A DNA stretch of 5,243 nt from assembly GCA_030595925.1 (NCBI GenBank), contig JAUVLC010000144.1:1-5243 (forward strand), given 5' to 3'. Numbering within the stretch: the first letter of the stretch is position 1; each line of letters begins with the position of its first letter. This document shows positions 1 through 5,243 of the stretch, one piece after another. Under the pieces are notes generated by a model. That model worked only from the letters and a program-made list of their open reading frames with translations, was not told where the DNA came from and made no database searches. The stretch comes from Clostridia bacterium. Its GTDB lineage: Bacteria; CBDUZB01; JAGLHV01. A program made the translations under genes and the position numbers.

Positions 1-51
1 GATATAAAAGAGGTTATCGTGGAGATTCAAGAATTATTTGGAGAGGGGTAG
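1..51 (+). CDS. C-terminal end of an upstream gene, possibly hsdM (partial)
   Basis: Frame 1 is open from the window edge and reads D-I-K-E-V-I-V-E-I-Q-E-L-F-G-E-G before a TAG at 49-51. Only 16 residues are visible: an amphipathic, acidic helix-like tail with no diagnostic motif. The next gene starts 4 bases later and its ribosome binding site lies inside these last codons, as expected for an operon. Because the genes downstream are hsdS and hsdR remnants, the usual order makes an HsdM methyltransferase subunit the first guess. That identity is inference from context only; any other operon member is possible. Confidence 0.4.
   Translation, partial: DIKEVIVEIQELFGEG
40..48 (+). promoter_or_regulatory. 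Ribosome binding site that sets the start of the AlbA_2 gene
   Basis: GGAGAGGGG ends 7 bases before the ATG at 56, an ideal distance. The same frame could be opened six codons earlier at a TTG (38), but that codon overlaps this purine-rich site and has no site of its own, so ATG 56 is the supported start. Confidence 0.7.
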
Positions 52-55
52 TAGA

Positions 56-709
56 ATGGATGATAAAGATTTTGAACTTATCCTGAAAACTGGCGAAAGT
101 TTCTTTGTGGAATTTAAAGAGGGCGTTGATAAAAACCTTGCAAAAGAGATTGTTGCCTTTTCCAATTCTCAAGGCGGTAGAATTTTTATTGGAATAACGG
201 ATAATGGGGAAATAAAAGGAATAAGAATTACAAATAATAAAATGGTTGTTTTTAATCCCGGCGGACTTGTTAAGTGGTTAAAACCAGAGGAGTTTGGCAC
301 AATAAGTAAAACAAGAAACCCTATTATCGCATCACTTTTAGCAAGAACCATTTTTGTTGAAAAATTGGGAACAGGAATTAACAGGATAAGAAAGGCAATG
401 GAATCATCAAATTTGCCAAAGCCTGAATTCGAATTCTATGAACATTCTTTCTATACGAGCCTATTTGATAAAACAATGATTAAAAGTATCGGGATTGAAT
501 CTCAAGAAACTGTGGAGAAAACTGTGGAGAAAATTCTTACAGCAATAAAAAATAATCCGGATATTACGCAAAAAGAGCTAATAATTATCACGGGTCTTAC
601 CAGACGAGGAGTTGAATGGAATTTAGCCAATCTTAAAGAAAAAGGAATTATTAAAAGAATTGAACCTGCCCGAGGCGGGCATTGGGAGGTAATAGAAAAT
701 GACCTCTAA
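56..709 (+). CDS. Internally deleted AlbA_2 / RecG-C-terminal-like regulator with winged helix
   Basis: This is a 217-residue protein (ATG at 56) with three recognisable parts. Residues 1-57 are the start of an AlbA_2 (Schlafen AAA_4-like) domain, with K-T-G-E (11-14), E-F-K-E (19-22), A-F-S-N-S-Q-G-G (34-41) and I-G-I-T-D (45-49). Residues 61-137 are the end of the ATPase-like region found in 'putative DNA-binding / RecG C-terminal' proteins, with F-N-P-G-G (66-70), T-R-N-P (86-89), E-K-L-G-T-G-I-N-R-I (102-111) and P-E-F-E (123-126). Residues ~155-210 form a winged helix. Family members are normally about 400-500 residues; the rest of AlbA_2 and the N-terminal part of the ATPase region, including the usual HRDY-type N-box, are absent. 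The parts join in frame near I-T-N (58-60). Such genes often sit in type I restriction operons, presumably as regulators, but their role is poorly known. This copy probably cannot bind ATP normally and may be a remnant. It overlaps hsdS by 11 bases. Confidence 0.75.
   Translation: MDDKDFELILKTGESFFVEFKEGVDKNLAKEIVAFSNSQGGRIFIGITDNGEIKGIRITNNKMVVFNPGGLVKWLKPEEFGTISKTRNPIIASLLARTIFVEKLGTGINRIRKAMESSNLPKPEFEFYEHSFYTSLFDKTMIKSIGIESQETVEKTVEKILTAIKNNPDITQKELIIITGLTRRGVEWNLANLKEKGIIKRIEPARGGHWEVIENDL
227..235 (+). other. Probable internal-deletion junction in the AlbA_2 gene
   Basis: Codons for I-T-N (residues 58-60) sit where an early AlbA_2 segment (ending G-E-I-K-G-I) passes abruptly into a late segment (N-K-M-V-V-F-N-P-G-G). 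From memory of the family, both the AlbA_2 side and the strand before N-P-G can read I-T-N, so a short shared sequence may have served as the crossover point. The exact base is not determinable from this sequence alone. Confidence 0.5.
509..532 (+). repeat. Two perfect tandem copies of a 12-base unit
   Basis: ACTGTGGAGAAA occurs at 509-520 and again at 521-532, encoding the repeated linker T-V-E-K between the ATPase-like part and the winged helix. Similar low-complexity repeats at this linker are familiar in this protein family. The unit is a multiple of three, so a change in copy number would alter linker length without a frameshift. Confidence 0.85.
667..681 (+). promoter_or_regulatory. GC-rich hairpin just upstream of the hsdS ribosome binding site
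   Basis: TGCCCG (667-672) and CGGGCA (676-681) are perfect inverted repeats around the three-base loop AGG. The stem lies in the last codons of the AlbA_2 gene (P-A-R-G-G-H) and ends 2 bases before the GGGAGGT of hsdS. It stands out in such AT-rich sequence. It has no T-run, so it is not a terminator. A modest effect on hsdS translation or mRNA stability is conceivable, but the codons also encode a motif common at the end of this protein family, so it may be incidental. Confidence 0.4.
684..690 (+). promoter_or_regulatory. Strong ribosome binding site of hsdS
   Basis: GGGAGGT lies 8 bases before the ATG at 699 and inside the upstream gene. It confirms the hsdS start and the 11-base overlap, an arrangement that permits translational coupling. 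Confidence 0.75.
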
Positions 710-2054
710 ACTCAAACCATTCCCAAAATACAAGGATTCGGGCATTCAGTGGATTGGGGCGATTCCTGAAGGGTGGGAAGTTAGGAAGTTGAAGCAAGTT
801 ACTTCAATTATGATTAGTAATGTTGACAAAAAGAGTAAACCAAATGAAGAAGAAGTATTATTATGTAACTATAATGAAGTTTATAATAATGAATTTATTA
901 CATCAAATTTAAATTTCATGAAAGCAACAGCAAGTATAGAACAGATTAACAAATTTTCTATAAAAAAAGAGGATGTCATTATAACTAAAGACTCTGAAAC
1001 TCCTGAAGACATAGCAGTTCCTTCGTTAGTAGAGGGAAATTTAAATAATATTATATGTGGTTATCACTTGGCATTAATTAGACCCAACAATAGCAAAATA
1101 GAAGGAAAATTTTTGTTAAGAATATTTCAAAGTAGAAAAATTAATGATCAATTTGTTATTTCTGCTAATGGGGTAACGAGATTTGGAATAAGTACATATC
1201 CTATTAAAAATTCTTTTTTGGTTGTCCCTCCAAAACAAATCCAAACCGCCATCGCCAACTTTTTAGACAAAAAAACCGCCAAAATTGATGCCTTGATTGA
1301 GAAAGACAAAAAATTAGTTGAGCTTCTGAAAGAAAAGCGAACCGCCCTGATAAATCATGCTGTGACAAAAGGGCTTGACCCAAAAGTAAAACTAAAAGAT
1401 TCCGTGGTTGACTGGATTGGAGAAGTGCCTGAAGGGTGGAGTATTAGGAAATTAAGCCATATTTCCGACAGGATATCAGTTGGCTTTGTAGGTACAATTG
1501 AAAAATATTATACTGATGAAGATGAAGGTATTCCATTATTAAAAACTGGCAATGTTGGATTTGGAAAATTAAGGTTAGACGATTTAAGCTATGTTACGAA
1601 AGAATTTCACATTTTGAATAAAAAATCTCAATTGAAACCAGGAGATATTGTCATTGCTCGGCATGGAGAAAGCGGGAGATCATCAGTAATTCCAAATAAT
1701 CTGAAGGAGTCTAATTGCTTAAATATTGTCTTATTAAAAACAGGTAAAAGGATGAGTGGAGCATATCACACTTATTTACTAAATTCTCAACTGGTTCAAG
1801 AGCATTTACAAGCAATTCAGGGAGGTGCAGTTCAAGGTGTAATAAATACTGAAGACATTGCGTATCTCAGATTTCATCATCCTCCATTGAGTGAACAACT
1901 CCAAATCGTTGATTATCTTGATAAAGCCACTTCAAAAATAGACAAAACCATTAAACTAATAGAAAAGAAAATCAAATTATTACAAGAATATAAAAAATCA
2001 TTAATTCATCAGGTTGTAACAGGCAAGGTGGATGTAAGGGGCGTTGAAGCATGA
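699..2054 (+). CDS. hsdS: Type I restriction-modification specificity subunit HsdS
   Basis: This 451-residue protein is the usual full length for HsdS, the subunit that recognises a bipartite DNA target and holds two HsdM subunits (and HsdR when present). It shows the classic two-fold layout. Target recognition domain 1 spans ~20-180, opening with W-I-G-A-I-P-E-G-W (18-26) and closing with G-V-T-R-F-G-I-S-T-Y-P-I-K (158-170) and V-P-P. The central helical spacer is ~181-228 (Q-T-A-I-A-N-F-L-D, then T-A-L-I-N-H-A-V-T-K-G). TRD2 spans ~239-398, opening W-I-G-E-V-P-E-G-W (239-247) and closing H-P-P-L-S-E-Q (394-400). The distal helix runs ~401-442 (S-L-I-H-Q-V-V-T-G-K). The recognition sequence cannot be read from the protein. 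The TRDs are more AT-rich than the conserved helices, typical of shuffled modules. It starts inside the AlbA_2 gene and its TGA overlaps the next ATG by 4 bases, so it is co-transcribed. It looks intact. Confidence 0.95.
   Translation: MTSKLKPFPKYKDSGIQWIGAIPEGWEVRKLKQVTSIMISNVDKKSKPNEEEVLLCNYNEVYNNEFITSNLNFMKATASIEQINKFSIKKEDVIITKDSETPEDIAVPSLVEGNLNNIICGYHLALIRPNNSKIEGKFLLRIFQSRKINDQFVISANGVTRFGISTYPIKNSFLVVPPKQIQTAIANFLDKKTAKIDALIEKDKKLVELLKEKRTALINHAVTKGLDPKVKLKDSVVDWIGEVPEGWSIRKLSHISDRISVGFVGTIEKYYTDEDEGIPLLKTGNVGFGKLRLDDLSYVTKEFHILNKKSQLKPGDIVIARHGESGRSSVIPNNLKESNCLNIVLLKTGKRMSGAYHTYLLNSQLVQEHLQAIQGGAVQGVINTEDIAYLRFHHPPLSEQLQIVDYLDKATSKIDKTIKLIEKKIKLLQEYKKSLIHQVVTGKVDVRGVEA
735..791 (+). 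repeat. hsdS internal repeat, copy 1 (entry to TRD1)
   Basis: This segment encodes residues 13-31, opening D-S-G-I-Q-W-I-G and including P-E-G-W. It pairs with residues 234-252 encoded at 1398-1454, with 12 of 19 residues identical by eye. It is the conserved block that opens each half of HsdS, and the similarity makes half-gene exchange possible. Confidence 0.8.
1170..1271 (+). repeat. Long-range direct repeat A, copy 1 (end of TRD1 and start of the central helix)
   Basis: This segment encodes G-V-T-R-F-G-I-S through F-L-D-K in hsdS and matches 4858-4959 in the same orientation. Counted by hand, the first 60 bases differ at 5 positions, the next 12 are mostly different, and the last 30 differ at 1. 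In hsdS this tail closes TRD1, whereas in the downstream remnant it is followed by the distal (TRD2-side) helix. Confidence 0.85.
1398..1454 (+). repeat. hsdS internal repeat, copy 2 (entry to TRD2)
   Basis: This is the partner of 735-791 at the start of the second TRD, opening D-S-V-V-D-W-I-G-E-V-P-E-G-W. The shared core CCTGAAGGGTGG is identical in both copies. Confidence 0.8.
1920..2039 (+). repeat. Long-range direct repeat B, copy 1 (distal helix of hsdS)
   Basis: This segment encodes 40 residues from D-K-A-T-S-K-I-D to G-K-V-D-V-R. It matches 4954-5073 in the same orientation: 36 of 40 residues and about 105 of 120 bases identical by hand count. Many of the base differences are silent, so the copies diverged under selection from a common source and are not a fresh duplication. 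Confidence 0.85.
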
Positions 2055-4426
2055 AAATCAAAAGAATTAAAGAGATAACTAATGTTGGAACATATAAAAA
2101 TTTTATTACGGGTGGTGGTAAAGAGTTTAAAGAATTAACTTTGATTTATGGACTAAATACTTATGGAAAAACTACTTTGATTGATATTTTTCAATCGTTA
2201 AAAGATAATGAGCCCTCTTTGATCAATAATAGAAAAACTATTCCCAATGTAAATGAGGAACAAAAAATTACTCTATCTGTAAGTGAAAAAAATGGTAGAG
2301 AAGAAAAAATATTTTTTCAAAAATCTATGTGGAATAAATCTAATTATTTAGACAAAATAGAGATTTTTGGAGAGGATTTTATTGATAAAAACCTTTTTAC
2401 TCATTCAATTATAGGAAGAGATAATAAAGAGAATTTCACAGATTTTATTTTAGGAGAATTAGGGGTAAATAAGGTAAAAGGAATAGAAGAAAAAAAGAGA
2501 GAATTAAGAAAAAATAATTCTGACCTAAAAAATATTGTTCCTTTGTTTGTTGGAGGTAAATCAACAAAAGAAATAGATGATTTCATCAATTATTCAATAG
2601 AAAAATTTGATTTTGAAGATATTAAAAAACAGCTAATAGAGGAAGAAACAGAATTACAAGAAGAAGAAAAAAGATTAAAGAACCCTCAAAAAATCATTGA
2701 GATGCATCAGCCAAATGAATTAGAAATCAAAAAAATGGATATTCTTGATAGTATTAAAAAAATTAATTTTGTGTTGGAGAAAGACTATTCAAATATAAAA
2801 GACGAAACTTCAAAAAAACTTAATGAGCATATTAATGCAAATTTTTCAGATAGCAGTGGAGCTGAGCAGTGGATACGAAAGGGATTAAAATATACAAAGG
2901 ATGATAATTGCCCATATTGTGGGCAGAATTTACAAAACACAAAAGATTTAATTGATGTATATGATAAATTTTTTGATGAATCTTATAATGAATTTATTAA
3001 TACGATCTCAAGTACATTAGAAGATAATATTACTAATGTGGAAAAGATGCATTTTGACTATACAAAAGATTTACAAGAAGAATTACTAAAAGTAAAAGAT
3101 TATGTTCCCTTAATTAAAGATGATAATTTTAAAGATAAGGCAAATGATTTTGAAATAATTAAAAACAATTTAAATGAAAATCAATTAGAGGCAGAGAAAA
3201 ATAAAATTGTCGAAGACTTAAAATATAAAATAGATGAAAAAAATAGGGTCCCGTACAAAAAAATAGATATTTATAATTTCCAGATATTTGAAAAAATAGT
3301 GAATTCTTATATTACTAAATTAGAAAATGCAAAAAAGTGTATTAAAGAAATAATTAAAATAATAGAAAATTTTAAAAATGAATATGGATCTGGTACAAAA
3401 TCAAGCAAGATTAATAAATTAAAGACAATTATAAAAGAACTTACATATAAAAAAGCAAGATTTGAACAAGACAATGAATGTGGGAAATATAAAGCATTAA
3501 AAAATGAAATTAGTGGCTTAGAAAAAGAAATCCCATCATTGGAAAAACAACTTGAGATAGAACAATCTGAGTACTTAAAAAGATATTTTGAAAAAATAAA
3601 CAGGTTCTTTAAAGATCTCGGCAGTAAAGATTTTAAATTGGAGAAGGAGGGAACTAGGAGAGGAATCAAACCTGTTTATTCGTTAAAGGTAAAATATATG
3701 GGACAAATAATCTCAAATGAAGATCTTAAAACAGTTTTTAGTTCATCTGATAGGAGAGCCTTGGCACTTTCAATTTTCTTGGCGAAAGTTGATTTAAAAG
3801 AAGAAGATAGAAAGAAAAAGACTATTGTAATTTTAGATGACCCCATAACAAGCTTTGATGAAAATAGAATTACGAATACAATTAATATTTTAAAAGATTT
3901 CTTGTGCGATGTAGATCAGGTAATTATTACTACGCATTATTCTATTTTTCTAAAAAGATTTTATGAGATTAATGAAAATACTACAACGAAAATAAAACTA
4001 TTAAAAATAGAGAAAAATAATGAAACAAGTTATATTGATGAAGGGGAAAAAGATAAATTTGTTCTTGATGAATATGAATTGTCTTTTAATGAAATTTATG
4101 ATTTTATAAATGGGAAAAGCCAAAGAGATAATATTAAAACAAAATTAAGACCATTTTTAGAGAATTATTTAAAAATAACTCCTAAAAAACAAATTAGAGA
4201 TGCATCTATAGACTCTAATAACTTAGGTGGATTGATTGAAGAACTTTTCAATAAGAAGATAATAAGCGAAAAAGACAAAATTGAACTACTTAGATTTAAG
4301 AATTCCCTGAATCCTGATTCCCACATTTTTACAACAAACAATATTGAGGATGTCCGTAACTTTGCAAGAAAAATGATAGAATTTTTATACTCAATACAAT
4401 TTAAGCAACCGGTGGAGACAATATGA
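2051..4426 (+). CDS. RloC/PrrC-like ABC-type ATPase with CxxC motif, putative anticodon nuclease
   Basis: This 791-residue cytosolic protein has a split ABC ATPase head. The Walker A motif is G-L-N-T-Y-G-K-T-T (34-42), a Q-loop-like I-F-G-E-D-F-I lies at 105-111, and the Walker B plus D-loop is I-L-D-D-P-I-T-S-F-D (594-603), with the switch His in T-T-H-Y (627-630). Two long, charged, coiled-coil-prone arms (~140-275 and ~300-515) flank C-P-Y-C-G-Q (287-292), like the zinc-hook apex of RloC. The signature motif is degenerate: F-S-S-S-D-R-R-A (563-570) replaces the usual L-S-x-G-E/Q, losing the Gly. The C-terminal part contains R700-x3-E704 and N-x6-H758, resembling the Arg-Glu-His catalytic triad of PrrC (R and E also four apart), though the His is farther away. 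PrrC and RloC cut tRNA anticodon loops on phage attack or DNA damage and are often linked to type I systems. ATGA overlaps (4 bases) join it to both neighbours. Very low GC suggests separate acquisition. The ATPase family is confident; tRNase activity is inference. Confidence 0.75.
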   Translation: MKIKRIKEITNVGTYKNFITGGGKEFKELTLIYGLNTYGKTTLIDIFQSLKDNEPSLINNRKTIPNVNEEQKITLSVSEKNGREEKIFFQKSMWNKSNYLDKIEIFGEDFIDKNLFTHSIIGRDNKENFTDFILGELGVNKVKGIEEKKRELRKNNSDLKNIVPLFVGGKSTKEIDDFINYSIEKFDFEDIKKQLIEEETELQEEEKRLKNPQKIIEMHQPNELEIKKMDILDSIKKINFVLEKDYSNIKDETSKKLNEHINANFSDSSGAEQWIRKGLKYTKDDNCPYCGQNLQNTKDLIDVYDKFFDESYNEFINTISSTLEDNITNVEKMHFDYTKDLQEELLKVKDYVPLIKDDNFKDKANDFEIIKNNLNENQLEAEKNKIVEDLKYKIDEKNRVPYKKIDIYNFQIFEKIVNSYITKLENAKKCIKEIIKIIENFKNEYGSGTKSSKINKLKTIIKELTYKKARFEQDNECGKYKALKNEISGLEKEIPSLEKQLEIEQSEYLKRYFEKINRFFKDLGSKDFKLEKEGTRRGIKPVYSLKVKYMGQIISNEDLKTVFSSSDRRALALSIFLAKVDLKEEDRKKKTIVILDDPITSFDENRITNTINILKDFLCDVDQVIITTHYSIFLKRFYEINENTTTKIKLLKIEKNNETSYIDEGEKDKFVLDEYELSFNEIYDFINGKSQRDNIKTKLRPFLENYLKITPKKQIRDASIDSNNLGGLIEELFNKKIISEKDKIELLRFKNSLNPDSHIFTTNNIEDVRNFARKMIEFLYSIQFKQPVETI

Positions 4427-5088
4427 CAACAGACACATCAGAAAAGGCATTTCAGAATGATATAATTGCTCATTTGGTAAGCACTGGCTATCATAAAAGA
4501 GGCAATGAAAATTATAACAGGGCGTCGTGTCTGGACCCTGAATTGACATTGAAATTTATTCAAGATACCCAGGAAAGAGAATGGAAAAAGTTTCAAAGGG
4601 TTTACGGAGAGAATGCGGAACGAAAATACTTTTATCGCCTGATTAATGGAATTGATAAAAAAGGAACGATTAATGTTTTAAGAAACGGGTTTAAGGATGT
4701 TGGATGCCACTTTGAATTATTCTACCCAAAACCGAACAACCGGAAAAATCTGGACTTATTTGAACAGTTTGAGAAAAACATCTTTTCTGTAATTGACGAA
4801 TTAGAATACGAGCAGAAAGAAGATGGTAAGAGGCTGGATTTGGTTATTTCCGTTAAGGGGGTAACAAGATTTGGAATCAGTACATACCCTATTAAAAATT
4901 CTTTTGTGATTGTCCCTCCTCTTCATGAGCAAACCGCCATCGCAAACTTTTTAGACAAAGCCACATCAAAAATAGACAAAACCATAAAAATCATAGAAAA
5001 GAAAATCAAATTATTAGAAGAAAATAAAAAATCTTTAATCCATTATGTTGTTACCGGTAAGGTAGATGTAAGGAAGAGCGAGGTATAA
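4423..5088 (+). CDS. Chimeric ORF: HsdR N-terminus fused in frame to the HsdS C-terminal tail
   Basis: This 221-residue ORF is made of two unrelated pieces. Residues 1-~145 match the N-terminus of type I restriction subunit HsdR: T-S-E-K-A-F near the start, C-L-D-P-E (36-40), F-I-Q-D-T-Q (45-50), G-T-I-N-V-L-R-N-G (81-89), L-F-Y-P-K-P (99-104) and R-L-D-L-V-I-S-V (137-144), where D139 corresponds to the first catalytic Asp of the nuclease. The text then switches at K145-G146 to the end of an HsdS: the TRD tail G-V-T-R-F-G-I-S (146-153), V-P-P-L-H-E-Q (164-170) and the distal helix to V-T-G-K-V-D-V-R. HsdR is normally about 1000 residues, so the E-x-K catalytic residues and the helicase motor are gone. 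It cannot restrict DNA. It starts 4 bases inside the ATPase gene, with GGTGGAG 5 bases upstream of its ATG. It is most likely a deletion remnant or an assembly join; a small adaptor that binds HsdM/HsdS is possible but speculative. Confidence 0.85.
   Translation: MTTDTSEKAFQNDIIAHLVSTGYHKRGNENYNRASCLDPELTLKFIQDTQEREWKKFQRVYGENAERKYFYRLINGIDKKGTINVLRNGFKDVGCHFELFYPKPNNRKNLDLFEQFEKNIFSVIDELEYEQKEDGKRLDLVISVKGVTRFGISTYPIKNSFVIVPPLHEQTAIANFLDKATSKIDKTIKIIEKKIKLLEENKKSLIHYVVTGKVDVRKSEV
4852..4863 (+). other. hsdR::hsdS fusion junction
   Basis: Codons V-K-G-V (residues 144-147) mark the switch. HsdR proteins usually continue here as S-V-N-G-I/L-P, and the intact hsdS in this window reads S-A-N-G-V-T at the same alignment point (1161-1178). 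The join therefore fell on a short AA-N-GGGG stretch present on both sides and kept the reading frame. The Lys codon AAG in place of the expected Asn codon AAT is the only visible scar. Confidence 0.7.
4858..4959 (+). repeat. Long-range direct repeat A, copy 2 (in the chimeric ORF)
   Basis: This is the partner of 1170-1271 and begins exactly at the fusion point. The 12 bases at 4918-4929 differ from copy 1 because the remnant carries P-L-H-E-Q where hsdS carries P-K-Q-I-Q. Confidence 0.85.
4954..5073 (+). repeat. Long-range direct repeat B, copy 2 (in the chimeric ORF)
   Basis: This is the partner of 1920-2039, the HsdS distal helix. It overlaps the end of repeat A copy 2 by six bases, so the remnant combines in one stretch what in the intact hsdS lies about 650 bases apart. 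Confidence 0.85.
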
Positions 5089-5089
5089 A

Positions 5090-5243
5090 ATGGAATACCC
5101 CAAATTATTAGACATAATAAAAACCGGAGAAGGGTATACAATCGAATTAAAAGAATCTATAAACAGTTCAATAGGTAAAGATATCTGTGCTTTTGCGAAT
5201 TCTTCTGGTGGAAAGCTAATAATAGGGGTTGAAGATAAAACAA
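5090..5243 (+). CDS. Second AlbA_2-domain protein, 5' part only
   Basis: ATG at 5090 opens a frame of 51 complete codons that is still open at the window end. GAGG at 5080-5083, 6 bases upstream, is a good ribosome binding site, and the previous stop is 1 base away, so it belongs to the same operon. The visible part is the beginning of an AlbA_2 (Schlafen AAA_4-like) domain: K-T-G-E-G (11-15), E-L-K-E-S (19-23), A-F-A-N-S-S-G-G (34-41) and I-I-G-V-E-D (44-49). It aligns without gaps to the start of the gene at 56 and shares its landmark motifs, so the two are paralogues. Whether this copy is full length cannot be seen. A regulatory or nucleic-acid-binding role is suggested by the family and by its frequent place in restriction loci. 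Confidence 0.85.
   Translation, partial: MEYPKLLDIIKTGEGYTIELKESINSSIGKDICAFANSSGGKLIIGVEDKT

Noticed and set aside
38-55. TTG start six codons upstream for the AlbA_2 protein
   Set aside because: The TTG overlaps the purine-rich ribosome binding site, whereas ATG 56 has ideal spacing.
169-351. Minus-strand open frame of 60 codons
   Set aside because: It lies wholly inside the AlbA_2 gene, has no recognisable motif, and mirrors a conserved coding region.
509-532. Phase-variation switch by the tandem 12-base repeat
   Set aside because: Only two copies and a unit divisible by three, so copy changes would not shift the frame; such linker repeats are common in the family.
667-681. Rho-independent terminator
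   Set aside because: There is no T-run after the stem, and it sits inside a coding region directly before a strong ribosome binding site.
2401-2589. Minus-strand open frame of 62 codons
   Set aside because: It is antisense to the ATPase gene; its Phe/Ser/Leu-rich composition is what AT-rich Lys/Glu codons give on the opposite strand.
3307-3669. Minus-strand open frame of 120 codons with apparent hydrophobic, membrane-like stretches
   Set aside because: It is antisense to the coiled-coil arm of the ATPase; the hydrophobicity is a shadow of Lys/Glu/Ile codons and there is no independent support.
1170-4959. Invertible hsdS system with inverted repeats
   Set aside because: All hsdS repeat copies are in the same orientation, and no recombinase gene is visible in the window; inversion is not supported.
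1-5243. CRISPR array, tRNA/rRNA gene or insertion sequence
   Set aside because: No regularly spaced repeats, RNA gene signatures, transposase motifs or terminal inverted repeats were seen, and the window is almost fully coding.

Overview
The window is an AT-rich bacterial (or less likely archaeal) accessory region. All genes lie on the + strand and are packed like one operon: neighbouring genes overlap by 4 to 11 bases or are 1 to 4 bases apart, most have good GGAG-type ribosome binding sites, and no non-coding stretch approaches 300 bases. It is a type I restriction-modification (hsd) locus carrying an extra defence ATPase. The organism cannot be named from the sequence.

Layout: bases 1-51 are the last codons of an upstream gene, plausibly hsdM. 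Next comes an AlbA_2 / RecG-C-terminal-like regulator (56-709) that appears to have lost its middle third. It is followed by a full-length two-TRD hsdS (699-2054), a large and very AT-rich ABC-type ATPase with a CxxC motif that resembles the RloC/PrrC anticodon nuclease group (2051-4426), and an in-frame chimera joining the N-terminal ~145 residues of HsdR to the C-terminal end of a second HsdS (4423-5088). A second AlbA_2 gene begins at 5090 and runs off the window.

Reading it as a unit: hsdS would direct a methyltransferase (HsdM, probably just upstream) to a bipartite target. The ATPase sits between hsdS and hsdR, a position comparable to that of prrC in the EcoprrI locus. The restriction subunit is broken, however: the HsdR part stops just after the first catalytic Asp of the nuclease, so the E-x-K residues and the whole translocase motor are missing. 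As seen here the locus could methylate but not restrict, while the putative suicide ATPase/tRNase still looks intact.

The most notable signals are the two in-frame deletion junctions (near 227-235 and 4852-4863), each at a short motif plausible on both sides, and the diverged direct repeats linking the intact hsdS with the hsdS remnant. They suggest two related hsd modules collapsed by recombination, although a metagenome assembly misjoin could look the same. I see nothing that amounts to a clearly new system.
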